64,000 nt of DNA from Octadecabacter arcticus 238 (GTDB lineage Bacteria > Pseudomonadota > Alphaproteobacteria > Rhodobacterales > Rhodobacteraceae): positions 124,001 to 188,000 of the forward strand of contig NC_020908.1 of the NCBI RefSeq assembly GCF_000155735.2, read 5' to 3'. Both the position numbers and the translations under genes were made by a program. Position 1 is the first letter of the stretch, and every line of letters begins with the position of its first letter. This document shows positions 30,604-40,286 of the stretch, in pieces. The notes under the pieces are model-generated. The model saw nothing but the letters and a program-made list of their open reading frames with translations. It had not been told where the DNA came from and ran no database searches.

Positions 30604-31365
30604 TTGTTACGCATATTAAAAACTAATTTTCGCACGGGTTGCGTCCTTATCGCCATGGTTTTGCTGTCGGCCTGTACCGCGCCGCAATCTGGTGTTGAGT
30701 TCAACGACCCCTATGAGGCGAGTAACCGCACCTTCTATGATTGGAGCGTCTCGCTTGATCGTATGATTTTGCGTCCGGCTGGCCAAGTGGCCGCGGTACT
30801 GCCGATGGAAATAACACAGCCTGTGTCGAGTTTTGCAGATAACGTTGGTCTGCCGGGCATGGTGGCCAACGGGTTACTGCAAGGTGATATTACTGGAATG
30901 GGGACCAATGCAATGCGGTTCCTGATCAATACTACGGTTGGTATTGGCGGGCTGTTTGACCCCGCAGGTGCCATTGGTCTGGCTGAGGAATCGACAGATT
31001 TCGGTGAGACCTTGGCGGTTTGGGGCGTCCCTGAGGGCGCATACCTTGTATTGCCATTGTTTGGCCCGTCTACCGAACGCGACGCTGTGGGAACCCTTGT
31101 CGATTTGTTGTTTGACCCGCTGCAAAGCGTCGGCACAATGGCACAGATAGATTACGCCACGGGCGCCAAGATCGCTGACCGCGCCATCTCTCGTGGTGCA
31201 TTTATGGATACGATCGATAGTATCTTCTATGAAAGCGCGGACAGTTATGCGGTCGCGCGGCTTGCCTACTTGCAGAACCGGCGTTTCGAATTAGGTGAAG
31301 CCCCATCGGTTTGCGACGAGATCGATCCGTTTTCGGATGAGCTGAGCCTTGAAGGATTTGAATGA
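30604..31365 (+). CDS. mlaA: MlaA-family outer-membrane lipoprotein (VacJ)
   Basis: The 253-residue protein has a signal and lipobox (LLSAC, Cys24) and the MlaA body: FNDPYEASNRTFYDWSV near the start, PMEITQPVSSFADNVGLPG, GLLQGDITGMGTNAMRFLIN and FGETLAVWGVPEGAYLVLPL. MlaA removes misplaced phospholipids from the outer leaflet of the outer membrane. The start is a TTG at 30604; no ATG gives a complete signal peptide. The stop overlaps the mlaC-like gene by four bases. Confidence 0.9.
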   Translation: MLRILKTNFRTGCVLIAMVLLSACTAPQSGVEFNDPYEASNRTFYDWSVSLDRMILRPAGQVAAVLPMEITQPVSSFADNVGLPGMVANGLLQGDITGMGTNAMRFLINTTVGIGGLFDPAGAIGLAEESTDFGETLAVWGVPEGAYLVLPLFGPSTERDAVGTLVDLLFDPLQSVGTMAQIDYATGAKIADRAISRGAFMDTIDSIFYESADSYAVARLAYLQNRRFELGEAPSVCDEIDPFSDELSLEGFE

Positions 31366-31961
31366 TGACTGACCTGACATTTTCGCGCCGCTCCATCATG
31401 GCCCTTGGTGGCGCAGGAATGGTGGCTGCACTGCCACTGCCCAGCTTTGCGTTGACTGGTAGTGAGGCCGAAGGTTTGGTGAATTCTGCTGTGGCAGACA
31501 TCAACGGCGTCATTCAGTCCGGCGCGACTGTTAATTCGATGGTAAACAGCTTTAAGGGCATCTTTGAACGTTATTCAGACACGCCCTATGTGGCCGCTTA
31601 CGCGCTGGGCAACGATGGGCGTTCTGCGTCAGATGCGCAGAAACGCGCATTTTCGGATGTCTTTGGCAACTACCTCGCGAACAAATATGGTCGGCGCTTT
31701 AACGAATTCGCAGGCGGTGAAATTCAGGTTCAGGGATCAAAGACCGTGAACAGTTTTATCGAGGTGAACACCGTTGCCGTTCTGCGCAATACGTCGCCGT
31801 TTCAGGTAGATTTTCACGTGTCCGACCGCCCAGGTCGCCCAGTGTTCTTCAACCTGATCATCGAAGGCATCAATATGCTGCTGTCGGAACGGTCCGAAAT
31901 TGGTGCGATGCTTGACGCGCGTGGCGGAGATCTTGACGCGTTGATCCGTGATCTTGTCTGA
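31362..31961 (+). CDS. mlaC: MlaC-family phospholipid-binding protein
   Basis: The 199-residue protein has a twin-arginine-like signal (TFSRRSIMALGGAGMVAALPLPSFA) and an MlaC body with GIFERYSDTPYVAAYALG, YLANKYGRRFNEFAGGEI and a C-terminal VDFHVSDRPGRPVFFNLIIEGINML. MlaC shuttles phospholipids between MlaA and the inner-membrane MlaFEDB complex. The mlaFED genes are not in the window. It overlaps both neighbours, so the three genes form one operon. Confidence 0.88.
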   Translation: MMTDLTFSRRSIMALGGAGMVAALPLPSFALTGSEAEGLVNSAVADINGVIQSGATVNSMVNSFKGIFERYSDTPYVAAYALGNDGRSASDAQKRAFSDVFGNYLANKYGRRFNEFAGGEIQVQGSKTVNSFIEVNTVAVLRNTSPFQVDFHVSDRPGRPVFFNLIIEGINMLLSERSEIGAMLDARGGDLDALIRDLV

Positions 31962-32326
31962 TGCGATCTGGTTTCACCAGTGCGCTCACCCTGATCCTTG
32001 TGCCCGCGTTGGCTGTCGCGACACCCTACGATGGCACGTATCGTCAGAACGCCAATTCTGAATGCCTGCTTGTCGGCGTCGACGGCGGTGCATTGCGCAT
32101 CAATGATGGTATTTTCTATGGTGTTGAAATGGAATGCCGGATGACGCGCCCCGTCACGGTCGTTAGCATGGATGCCACGCTTTACACGATGGTGTGTTCG
32201 GGCGAAGACCAGATTTGGACCGAACGCGCGATGGTGATGAATGACGCAGAAGCCGACGGCGGCATCATCATGATTTGGGACGGCTACGCGTTCCGTTATT
32301 CGAGGTGCGACGACATCGTCGAATAA
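31961..32326 (+). CDS. small secreted protein with four cysteines, unknown function
   Basis: The 121-residue protein has a signal peptide (SALTLILVPALAVA) and a mature part with four Cys (SECLLV, MECRM, MVCSGED, SRCDD), enough for two disulfides. The body is beta-rich with YDGTYRQNANSE near the start. Its ATG shares one base with the mlaC stop (TGATG), so it is translationally coupled to mlaC. I do not recognise the family; the coupling suggests a periplasmic role linked to lipid transport, which is inference. Confidence 0.75.
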   Translation: MRSGFTSALTLILVPALAVATPYDGTYRQNANSECLLVGVDGGALRINDGIFYGVEMECRMTRPVTVVSMDATLYTMVCSGEDQIWTERAMVMNDAEADGGIIMIWDGYAFRYSRCDDIVE

Positions 32327-32349
32327 CCGTCCTATTTAGCACCGACAAT

Positions 32350-34509
32350 CTACCCACCATTATTCAGTAACTCGCGCAGCACGTTGTTGATGATCGAGTC
32401 TGCTTGCTCAGGCGTGAAACCCAATCCGTCGCCGCCTTGCCCAGTGCTGGGTTGCGGGCCGATAAATTCGGCAGGTGCCTGCATTGGCAGCGGCGTTGGT
32501 GCGAGGCCTGACAAAACCCGCGTCATGGTTTCGTGCCAAATTTCCGCCGGAAGGCCGGACCCCGTGACGCCGGTCAGCGGCGTGTTGTTGTCATAGCCCA
32601 TCCAGACGCCCGCCACGTAGTCACCGCTGAAGCCGATGAACCACGCATCGCGCGCGCCTTGGGTGGTGCCGGTTTTGCCAGCAATTTCCCAACCCTCAAC
32701 TGCGGCGCGGCTGCCGGATCCGCCTTCAACCACCTGATACATCATCCACGTCAGCTGCCGCGCGGCGCTTTCTTGGATCACCCGTTCACGGATGCCGCCT
32801 GTGGCCGTCAAAAGCGGTTCACTTTCACCCGCAAGTCGTAGTTCGACCAACCCGTAGGGTTTAACGGCGGAGCCACCGTTCAGAATGCCGGCATAGGCGC
32901 CTGTCATCTCAACCAATGTGCTCTCGGATGCGCCAAGTGCAAGCGCGGGACCACTGGCGAGATCGCTGACAATGCCAAAACCCTCGGCCACGGTCCGCAC
33001 GATGTCGCGCCCGATTTCCTCGGACAGAATGACGGCAGGAATGTTGAGCGATTGTTGTAACGCCTGCACAAGCGTAACCTCGCCCTTAAACTCGTTGGTG
33101 TAGTTTGACGGGCACCACGCGCCCGATCCCGGCGTGGTCCAGCAACGTCGCTCGTCCACCACGGTCGCCAGCGGCGACCATCCCAAATCAAGCGCGGCTG
33201 CATAGATGAACGGTTTGAACGCCGATCCGGTTTGGCGCAACGCCTGCGTCGCACGGTTGAACGCCCCCGATACCGTGAGGTCGCGCCCACCGACCATCGC
33301 ACGCACGGCCCCATCCGCTGACATCACCACGATCGCAGCTTGGGCTTCTGATCCGTCGCGGACCTTGTTTTCAAACACCCACACCAACGCGTCTTCTGCT
33401 GCGGTCTGAATACGTGGGTCCAAAGTCGTGCGGATGATCACGTCTTCGGTCGTGTCGCTGGTGAAATAGCTGGGTGCAGTGTCCATGACCCAATCGGCGA
33501 AATAACCACCTGCCCGCGCCCGCGCGGCTTCCGATAATGTCGCAGGATTGGCTTGGGCGTCTGCTGCCTCGGCCTCGGTCAGGTAGCCGTTCTCTTGCAT
33601 CAGGCGGATCACAGTCGCGCCGCGATCTTGCGACACTTGCAGATTGCGTGTTGGCGCAAAACTTGACGGGGCCTTAAGCAGCCCAGCCAGCATCGCCGAT
33701 TGTGCAGGGTTCACATCGATGGCGGAAATCCCAAAATACCGTTGCGATGCTGCTTCGAATCCTCGGCTACCGGCACCCAGATAGGCGCGGTTCAGATAGA
33801 TCGTCAGGATTTCGGCTTTGGTGTAACGGGCTTCCATCGCAAAGGCATAAACCGCTTCCTGCACTTTGCGCCAAAGCGTCGTGCGACGGCAGTCGGCCTC
33901 ATATGCGGTCTCGTCTTCCCATGTGTCGGGATCGAACGGGTGGCCAAAACAGAGCAGCTTTGCAGTTTGCTGCGTGATGGACGATCCGCCCGCGCCGGAC
34001 AACGGATTGCCACCGTTGCGGAAGTTGCGCACCATCGCGGCGCCGGTCGCATAGAAATCCACGCCAAAATGCCAGTAGAACCGTTTGTCCTCGGTGGCGA
34101 TGACCGCGTTACGTAAATTCTCGTTCACTGCGTCTGACGAAATCATTCCGCCAAACTGATCGCCGCGCCACGCGAAGGTTGCACCATCCCCATCCAGCAA
34201 CGTCACCGATCCGCGCGTGCGCCCGTCGACCAATTCATCAATCGAGGGCAGGGAGGACGCGTAATAAAACACACCGACGCCGACCAGCAGCATGACAACG
34301 ACCGTGCCGCGCCATGTAATACGCCAGAACAGGATCAGCAGCCATTTGAACGGCCACAACAACGGCCACAACAAGGTGCCAAGCAAACCTCGCCGCTTTG
34401 GCGCCGCCTTGCGGCGACGTGCGCGTGTCGAAGGTTTACGGGCTTTTGCCACCGGTCTGCTGCGTTTTTCCGCCACCAGCGGCGGCTTTGATCCTCGTTT
34501 GCCGGTCAT
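32350..34509 (-). CDS. class A penicillin-binding protein (PBP1A family)
   Basis: The protein is 719 residues from the ATG at 34509. It has an Arg/Lys-rich cytoplasmic tail, one membrane span (VVVMLLVGVGVFYYA), a GT51 glycosyltransferase domain with ATEDKRFYWHFGVD and GGSSITQQTAKLL, and a transpeptidase domain with GSAFKPF (SxxK), QSLN (SxN) and AGKTGTT (KTG). It polymerises and crosslinks peptidoglycan. In-frame starts at 34554 and 34605 exist. It ends in a Gly/Pro-rich tail with FIGPQPSTGQGGDG. Confidence 0.93.
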   Translation of the reverse strand: MTGKRGSKPPLVAEKRSRPVAKARKPSTRARRRKAAPKRRGLLGTLLWPLLWPFKWLLILFWRITWRGTVVVMLLVGVGVFYYASSLPSIDELVDGRTRGSVTLLDGDGATFAWRGDQFGGMISSDAVNENLRNAVIATEDKRFYWHFGVDFYATGAAMVRNFRNGGNPLSGAGGSSITQQTAKLLCFGHPFDPDTWEDETAYEADCRRTTLWRKVQEAVYAFAMEARYTKAEILTIYLNRAYLGAGSRGFEAASQRYFGISAIDVNPAQSAMLAGLLKAPSSFAPTRNLQVSQDRGATVIRLMQENGYLTEAEAADAQANPATLSEAARARAGGYFADWVMDTAPSYFTSDTTEDVIIRTTLDPRIQTAAEDALVWVFENKVRDGSEAQAAIVVMSADGAVRAMVGGRDLTVSGAFNRATQALRQTGSAFKPFIYAAALDLGWSPLATVVDERRCWTTPGSGAWCPSNYTNEFKGEVTLVQALQQSLNIPAVILSEEIGRDIVRTVAEGFGIVSDLASGPALALGASESTLVEMTGAYAGILNGGSAVKPYGLVELRLAGESEPLLTATGGIRERVIQESAARQLTWMMYQVVEGGSGSRAAVEGWEIAGKTGTTQGARDAWFIGFSGDYVAGVWMGYDNNTPLTGVTGSGLPAEIWHETMTRVLSGLAPTPLPMQAPAEFIGPQPSTGQGGDGLGFTPEQADSIINNVLRELLNNGG

Positions 34510-34619
34510 ATGGCCCACTCGTTCCCTGCGCCTTATGGCGTCTGTTGTCGCCATGTTATCGCCCCCGATTCCAAAAGTAGAGACCGATGTCCCCTCGATA
34601 AGCACTTTTCTGCTTGCCT

Positions 34620-34669
34620 AATTTTTGGGCCTGTCGATGAAATTGTACAATTTTTGGGCAAAATGCTGC
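34620..34669 (+). promoter_or_regulatory. direct repeat and possible sigma-54-like site upstream of glnK
   Basis: The 11-mer aatttttgggc occurs at 34620-34630 and 34649-34659. The second copy overlaps GG at 34656-34657 followed ten bases later by GC at 34668-34669, the spacing of a -24/-12 promoter, though the rest of the sigma-54 consensus is only partly met. It lies about 110 bases before the glnK start. Confidence 0.35.
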
Positions 34670-34777
34670 ACCTGCACATGAAAGTCGGGGGCGCTTGCCT
34701 TGAGGTACGCCCTCTCACGTTACCTTTTAGGCCCAGATGGCCACATGGTCTGTCGACGAAAATCGGAAGGGGAACGC

Positions 34778-35116
34778 GTGAAACTCATTATCGCAACAAT
34801 CAAACCGTTCAAGCTCGAAGAGGTCCGTGAAGCACTGACGTCTATCGGCGTGCGCGGAATGATGGTGACTGAAATCAAAGGCTTCGGCGCACAGTCGGGT
34901 CACACCGAAATTTATCGCGGCGCTGAATATGCTGTGAATTTTGTACCGAAAATAAAACTCGAAATCGTCGTGAGTTCGGCAATGGCGGATGAGGTCGTGC
35001 AGACCATCGCCACCACCGCAAAGACCGACAAAATCGGGGATGGCAAGATTTTCGTCATGGACGTGCAAAGTGCTGTGCGCGTGCGCACCGGCGAAACCAA
35101 CGAAGACGCGATCTAG
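34778..35116 (+). CDS. glnK: nitrogen regulatory protein P-II (GlnK)
   Basis: The 112-residue protein is a full PII, with the T-loop Tyr51 (uridylylation site) in YRGAEYAVNFVPK, the B-loop TAKTDKIGDGKIF and the C-loop VRTGETNEDA. It senses ATP, ADP and 2-oxoglutarate and gates AmtB. The start is GTG at 34778, with GGAAGGGGA upstream; the product then begins with the invariant MKLIIATIKPF. It is called GlnK rather than GlnB because amtB follows 23 bases later. Confidence 0.95.
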   Translation: MKLIIATIKPFKLEEVREALTSIGVRGMMVTEIKGFGAQSGHTEIYRGAEYAVNFVPKIKLEIVVSSAMADEVVQTIATTAKTDKIGDGKIFVMDVQSAVRVRTGETNEDAI

Positions 35117-35139
35117 GTCGCTCAAAGGGGAAAAGATAG

Positions 35140-36450
<1,311 letters not shown>

Positions 36451-36471
36451 ATCCCCGCACTCAATACATAG

Positions 36472-36504
36472 AAAAGGCCCCGCTGGTAGCAACGGGGCCT
36501 TTTT
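36472..36504 (+). terminator. rho-independent terminator of glnK-amtB
   Basis: An 11-bp stem (aaaaggccccg at 36472-36482 with cggggcctttt at 36493-36503) is closed by a 10-base loop and runs into further T. It is symmetric enough to also serve the convergent SDR gene. Confidence 0.9.
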
Positions 36505-36524
36505 ATGTCTGGGTCAGATCGACG

Positions 36525-37298
36525 TTATTTTGTTTGCATCTTTTGGACCATCTTCAACACGGCGCGGCGTGGCAGCAGCGGGATAAACCATTGGGTCAAG
36601 ACGCTCAGCTGTCGTTCATTCACTGTCACCAACTTGCCCGCGGTCATCGCGTCGTAGCCATGTTTCGCAACGCTTTGCGGTGTCTTGCCTGACTTGACCA
36701 AATCAGTCCCGCCAAGATCAGCGCGATCCGCGAATCCGGTTTCGACGTATCCGGGTGCGAGAACTGTGCAGGTCACGCCATCACCGCGCAATTCGTGGTC
36801 CAACGCCTGACTGAACGAGCTCACAAAGGCTTTCGTCGCAAAATACACCGCCTGCAACGGACCGGGCATAAAGCCGGCGGTCGATCCGATCTGCAAAATA
36901 TGTCCACTGCCCTGCGCAGCCATCTTGCCGCCAAACGCGTGCGACAGCGTCACCAAGGCTTTGATGTTGAGGTCAATCATCGCCTGTTCCTCGGTTAGTG
37001 CGCGATCGATATGCTTGCCGTGGCCGCCAAAGCCCGCGTTGTTAATCAGGATGTCGACAGACACACCAAGCGCGTCAACCGCAGTGACCAGCGCATCGGC
37101 CCCGCCGGTTTCGCCAAGGTCCTGCGCAATGACGTGAACCGTGACGCCATGTGCGGATTCCAGTTCCGCCTTAAGCGCGTTTAACGCATCCAAACGGCGC
37201 GCAACCAGTATCAGATCGCCCTTTTTAGACGCATGATAACGGGCAAATTCGGCACCGATGCCGCCAGAGGCACCGGTGATGAGGGCAGTATTTGGCAT
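36525..37298 (-). CDS. SDR-family short-chain dehydrogenase
   Basis: The protein is 257 residues from the ATG at 37298. It has the SDR cofactor motif TGASGGIGAEFA, NNAGFGGHG, and the YFATKAF active-site Tyr-Lys. The C-terminal part, with LSVLTQWFIPLLPRRAVLKMV, resembles the DltE/YdfG-like subgroup. The substrate is unknown. A longer frame reaches 37340 but would run into the terminator hairpin upstream, so the internal ATG is preferred. Confidence 0.88.
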   Translation of the reverse strand: MPNTALITGASGGIGAEFARYHASKKGDLILVARRLDALNALKAELESAHGVTVHVIAQDLGETGGADALVTAVDALGVSVDILINNAGFGGHGKHIDRALTEEQAMIDLNIKALVTLSHAFGGKMAAQGSGHILQIGSTAGFMPGPLQAVYFATKAFVSSFSQALDHELRGDGVTCTVLAPGYVETGFADRADLGGTDLVKSGKTPQSVAKHGYDAMTAGKLVTVNERQLSVLTQWFIPLLPRRAVLKMVQKMQTK

Positions 37299-37318
37299 AG
37301 ATAAATCCTTTGAGGATG

Positions 37319-37352
37319 AAAAAACGGCGTGTCTAGTCACCTAGACACGCCG
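37319..37352 (-). terminator. rho-independent terminator downstream of the aromatic aminotransferase gene
   Basis: A perfect 12-bp stem (cggcgtgtctag at 37325-37336 with its complement at 37341-37352) has a 4-base loop and, on the minus strand, is followed by six T (37319-37324). It separates the aminotransferase gene from the SDR gene. Confidence 0.93.
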
Positions 37353-37376
37353 CATTAGAATTCAATGACGGGGTGA

Positions 37377-38561
37377 TTAGATCCCTGAGTCGATAATCGC
37401 TTTTGCCAGCACAGGAATGGTATCCGCATTCAAACCGGCAATATTCATCCGGCTGTCACCGACCATGTAGATCCCGTGATCGGCCCGCAATTTTTCGACC
37501 TTTTCGGGCGTCGTCCCAAGACGGGAAAACATGCCACGGTGTGTTGCCAAGAAATCAAACCGGTCTGAATTGGACAGACGGCGCAATTCGCTGGCCAGCT
37601 GCTGGCGCAGATCGAGCATCCCAAGACGGGTGTCTTCCAGCTCGGCCTCCCAATCGGCGCGAAGCACCGGATCGGTCAGGATCATTGTCACCACGCGCGC
37701 ACCATGATCCGGCGGAAAGCTGTAGTTTTGACGGTTCAGGTAGGATAGATTCTGTTGTGCCAGATCACGCTCGTCTTGATTGCGGGCAATGGCCATCAGA
37801 ATGCCCGTGCGTTCGCGGTAGACACCGAAGTTCTTGGAACACGACGCGGCGATCAACACGTTGTCGAAGCTGGCGGCGATTGCGCGGGTGGCGGCGCCGT
37901 CCGCATCCAATCCGTCGCCAAAGCCCTGATAGGCGATGTCCACAAACGGCATCGCGCCGACGTCTTTGATGGCCGAAATAGCTTGCTGCAACTGGTCCGC
38001 CGTCAGGTTTGCGCCTGTCGGGTTGTGACAGCAGCCGTGCAAAAGCACGACATCACCGGCTTTGACCAGCTTGAGATCGGCCAGCATACCGTCGAAATCC
38101 ACGCCGCGCGTCGCTTCGTCAAAATAGCGGTATTCGGCCATTGGCATATCAAGGTATTTGATAATTGACGGATGGTTTGGCCACGTCGGGTTGGAAATCC
38201 AGACAGTCGCGTCCGGTGCAGCCAGCTTGATAAGCTCCAGCCCCTGCCGGATCGCGCCCGTCCCGCCGGGTGTAGCGACAGCCGCAACGCGTTCGCGCGC
38301 AACCGCGCCATCCAGCACCAAATCAATCATAGCGTCCGAAAACGCGGGATCACCTGCCAGCCCGACATAGGCCTTGGATGTCTGTTCATCTACCAGCCGC
38401 CGTTCCGCCGCTTTGACGGCGCGCATCACGGGCGTGTTGCCGCTCGCGTCTTTGTAAACACCAACACCAAGATCGACCTTGGTGTCGCGCGGGTCTTCCT
38501 TGTAGGCGGCCATAAGGGCCAGAATTTTGTCTTTAGGCTGTGGGGAAAGGTGCGCAAACAT
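37377..38561 (-). CDS. aromatic amino acid aminotransferase (class I, TyrB/AspC type)
   Basis: The 394-residue protein is a fold-type I PLP enzyme with VDLGVGVYKD at the N-terminus (AspC/TyrB hallmark), LLHGCCHNPTGANL, and the PLP Lys in ASCSKNFGVYRERTG. It transfers amino groups between aspartate, tyrosine or phenylalanine and 2-oxoglutarate; TyrB and AspC cannot be told apart by eye. Its ATG shares bases with the sseA stop (TAATG), so the genes are coupled. Confidence 0.9.
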   Translation of the reverse strand: MFAHLSPQPKDKILALMAAYKEDPRDTKVDLGVGVYKDASGNTPVMRAVKAAERRLVDEQTSKAYVGLAGDPAFSDAMIDLVLDGAVARERVAAVATPGGTGAIRQGLELIKLAAPDATVWISNPTWPNHPSIIKYLDMPMAEYRYFDEATRGVDFDGMLADLKLVKAGDVVLLHGCCHNPTGANLTADQLQQAISAIKDVGAMPFVDIAYQGFGDGLDADGAATRAIAASFDNVLIAASCSKNFGVYRERTGILMAIARNQDERDLAQQNLSYLNRQNYSFPPDHGARVVTMILTDPVLRADWEAELEDTRLGMLDLRQQLASELRRLSNSDRFDFLATHRGMFSRLGTTPEKVEKLRADHGIYMVGDSRMNIAGLNADTIPVLAKAIIDSGI

Positions 38562-39418
38562 TAGGCGTCTCCTGTGGCGATTGGTAAATCATGGAATGTG
38601 CCCCATTCGGACCAACTCCCATCGTAAATTGCGTGATCGAATTTGCCCATTCGCTCCATCGCGAGCGCGAGGACAGACGCCGTGACACCAGACCCACACG
38701 ACAGAATGGCAGGTTTAGACAAATCAACACCGGCCTTGCGGAACACTTCGGCCATGGCGTCGTTGGATTTTAATGTGCCGTCGGGCGCCAAAAGATCGCG
38801 GTAAAACACGTTGCGTGCATTCGGGATATGGCCCGACCGCAGACCTTCGCGGGGTTCTGGCGCGTCGCCGCGAAACCGCTCTGGCGCGCGGGCATCGACG
38901 ATGACGTAATCCCCAAGCTTGGACGCGGATGCGACCTGCGTGACGTCCTTCACCATCTGGTTCTGGCGCGTCACGGTCATATGGCGATCGCGCACGATCG
39001 GCGGCAGGTCTTCAATCGTACGCCCCTCGGCCTGCCATTTCGGAAACCCGCCATCAAGAACGGCAATATCGGTTTTGCCCATCAGCCGGAACAACCACCA
39101 GACGCGGGCCGCACTAAACAGGCCAGCGCCGTCATAAACGACAATCTGGTGGCCATCGCCCACGCCCAGTTTGCGCATGCGGGACATGAATTTCTCGACT
39201 GGTGGCACCATGTGCGGCAGTTCAGATCGGTGATCGCTCACCTCGTCGATATCAAAGAAACGCGCACCCGGAATATGTGCGTTGTGGTATTCGGCCAATG
39301 CATCACGTGCCATATCAGGCAGATACCAAGACGCATCCAAAATTCGCAGATCGGGATCTTTCAGATGGTCGGCAAGCCAACCGGTCGAAACGAGGGTTCT
39401 AGGGTCATCGAAAGCCAT
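38561..39418 (-). CDS. sseA: 3-mercaptopyruvate sulfurtransferase
   Basis: The protein is 285 residues from the ATG at 39418 and has two rhodanese domains. The second carries the active-site loop SCGSGVTAS, the CG(S/T)GVT form specific to mercaptopyruvate sulfurtransferases, and the domains are joined by DVTQVASASKLGDYVIVDAR. It moves sulfur from 3-mercaptopyruvate to thiol acceptors or cyanide. An in-frame ATG at 39430 exists, but only the one at 39418 has a G-rich box. It is in an operon with the aminotransferase, a logical partner since transamination of cysteine yields mercaptopyruvate. Confidence 0.92.
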   Translation of the reverse strand: MAFDDPRTLVSTGWLADHLKDPDLRILDASWYLPDMARDALAEYHNAHIPGARFFDIDEVSDHRSELPHMVPPVEKFMSRMRKLGVGDGHQIVVYDGAGLFSAARVWWLFRLMGKTDIAVLDGGFPKWQAEGRTIEDLPPIVRDRHMTVTRQNQMVKDVTQVASASKLGDYVIVDARAPERFRGDAPEPREGLRSGHIPNARNVFYRDLLAPDGTLKSNDAMAEVFRKAGVDLSKPAILSCGSGVTASVLALAMERMGKFDHAIYDGSWSEWGTFHDLPIATGDA

Positions 39419-39498
39419 GGCATACCCCATGAGTATAGGCGTTGCGGGATAAATATGTCCCTAACGCCGCGACCCTTCCAGTGCAAGGTTTGCCACAC

Positions 39499-39531
39499 AA
39501 AAAGGAGCGCCACGGCACCGCCGGACGCTCC
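39499..39531 (-). terminator. terminator downstream of smpB and the small gene remnant
   Basis: On the minus strand, a stem (ggagcg/cgctcc, 39504-39531, with extra inner pairing) is followed by five T (39499-39503). It lies about 25 bases beyond the stop of the small Gly-rich frame. Confidence 0.75.
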
Positions 39532-39553
39532 GAATTCTTCGTCAAGGCAAGGT

Positions 39554-39737
39554 TTAGCTCTTGGACATCATGTTCTTGATGATAGCGCCGATACCGCTAA
39601 TTGCCGCGCCGCCAGCGCCGCCGCCGACGATACCGCTCAGCAGTGTATCAATTCCACCGCTGGAAACAGCTTCTGCCGCTTAAGCGCCCATCGAACCAAG
39701 GACCGTGCCTGCGCCCAAGCCGCCAAGTGTTCGCCGC
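39554..39737 (-). pseudogene. small Gly-rich protein gene with an in-frame stop
   Basis: After the smpB stop, the minus strand reads LGGLGAGTVLGSMGA, then TAA at 39680-39682, then in the same frame 41 residues including VSSGGIDTLLSGIVGGGAGG and ending AIIKNMMSKS before TAA at 39554-39556. The Gly/Ala-rich hydrophobic pattern resembles small membrane-associated Rhodobacterales proteins. No start codon precedes the first part and no Met occurs before the last five residues, so no useful product is expected. The terminator behind it is intact. Confidence 0.55.
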
Positions 39738-40214
39738 TTAGTCGCCGTGGCGCAGCAAGCGGGCCTTCTGACGTCCCCAATCGCGAGCCGCCTCGGTTGC
39801 GCGTTTGTCTTGCTTTTGCTTGCCCTTGGCGATCGCGATCTTAACTTTCACGCGGCCTTTATGGTTGAAATACATCACCAAGGGCACAAGGGTCATTCCC
39901 TCACGCGAGATCGCATTCCCCATCCGCACAAGTTCGCGTTTGGACACCAACAACTTGCGCCGTGAACGGTCCTCATGGGGGAACATCGCCTGCTGGTATG
40001 GCGCGATGTAGGAATTGATCAACCAAAGCTCGCCCTCTGCCACCGTCGCGTAGCTGTCGGCGATATTGGACTGGCCGACCCGCAGCGATTTGACTTCGGA
40101 TCCAGCAAGAATGATCCCGCACTCAACATCTGATTCGATCGCAAAATCGTACCGCGCCCGCCGGTTTTCGGCGATGACTTTGTAGTTCGGGTTTTGATCG
40201 GGTTTCTTTGCCAT
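39738..40214 (-). CDS. smpB: SsrA-binding protein SmpB
   Basis: The 158-residue protein has the SmpB landmarks [58 protein letters not shown] and a basic tail with [19 protein letters not shown]. It binds tmRNA and is required for ribosome rescue. The ATG at 40214 is used; the frame continues upstream but gives unrelated sequence. It diverges from the YcaQ-like gene. Confidence 0.96.
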   Translation of the reverse strand: MAKKPDQNPNYKVIAENRRARYDFAIESDVECGIILAGSEVKSLRVGQSNIADSYATVAEGELWLINSYIAPYQQAMFPHEDRSRRKLLVSKRELVRMGNAISREGMTLVPLVMYFNHKGRVKVKIAIAKGKQKQDKRATEAARDWGRQKARLLRHGD

Positions 40215-40286
40215 AACGATGATCAGATAGGGGATGGCAGGCGCGACGACAAGCCGTAGGGTGCTCCAAACCCAAAAAGGCCAGCC

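Noticed and set aside
33750..33775. A tRNA-like T-loop string (ttcgaatcc)
   Set aside because: It is inside the penicillin-binding-protein gene, with no matching acceptor or anticodon stems.
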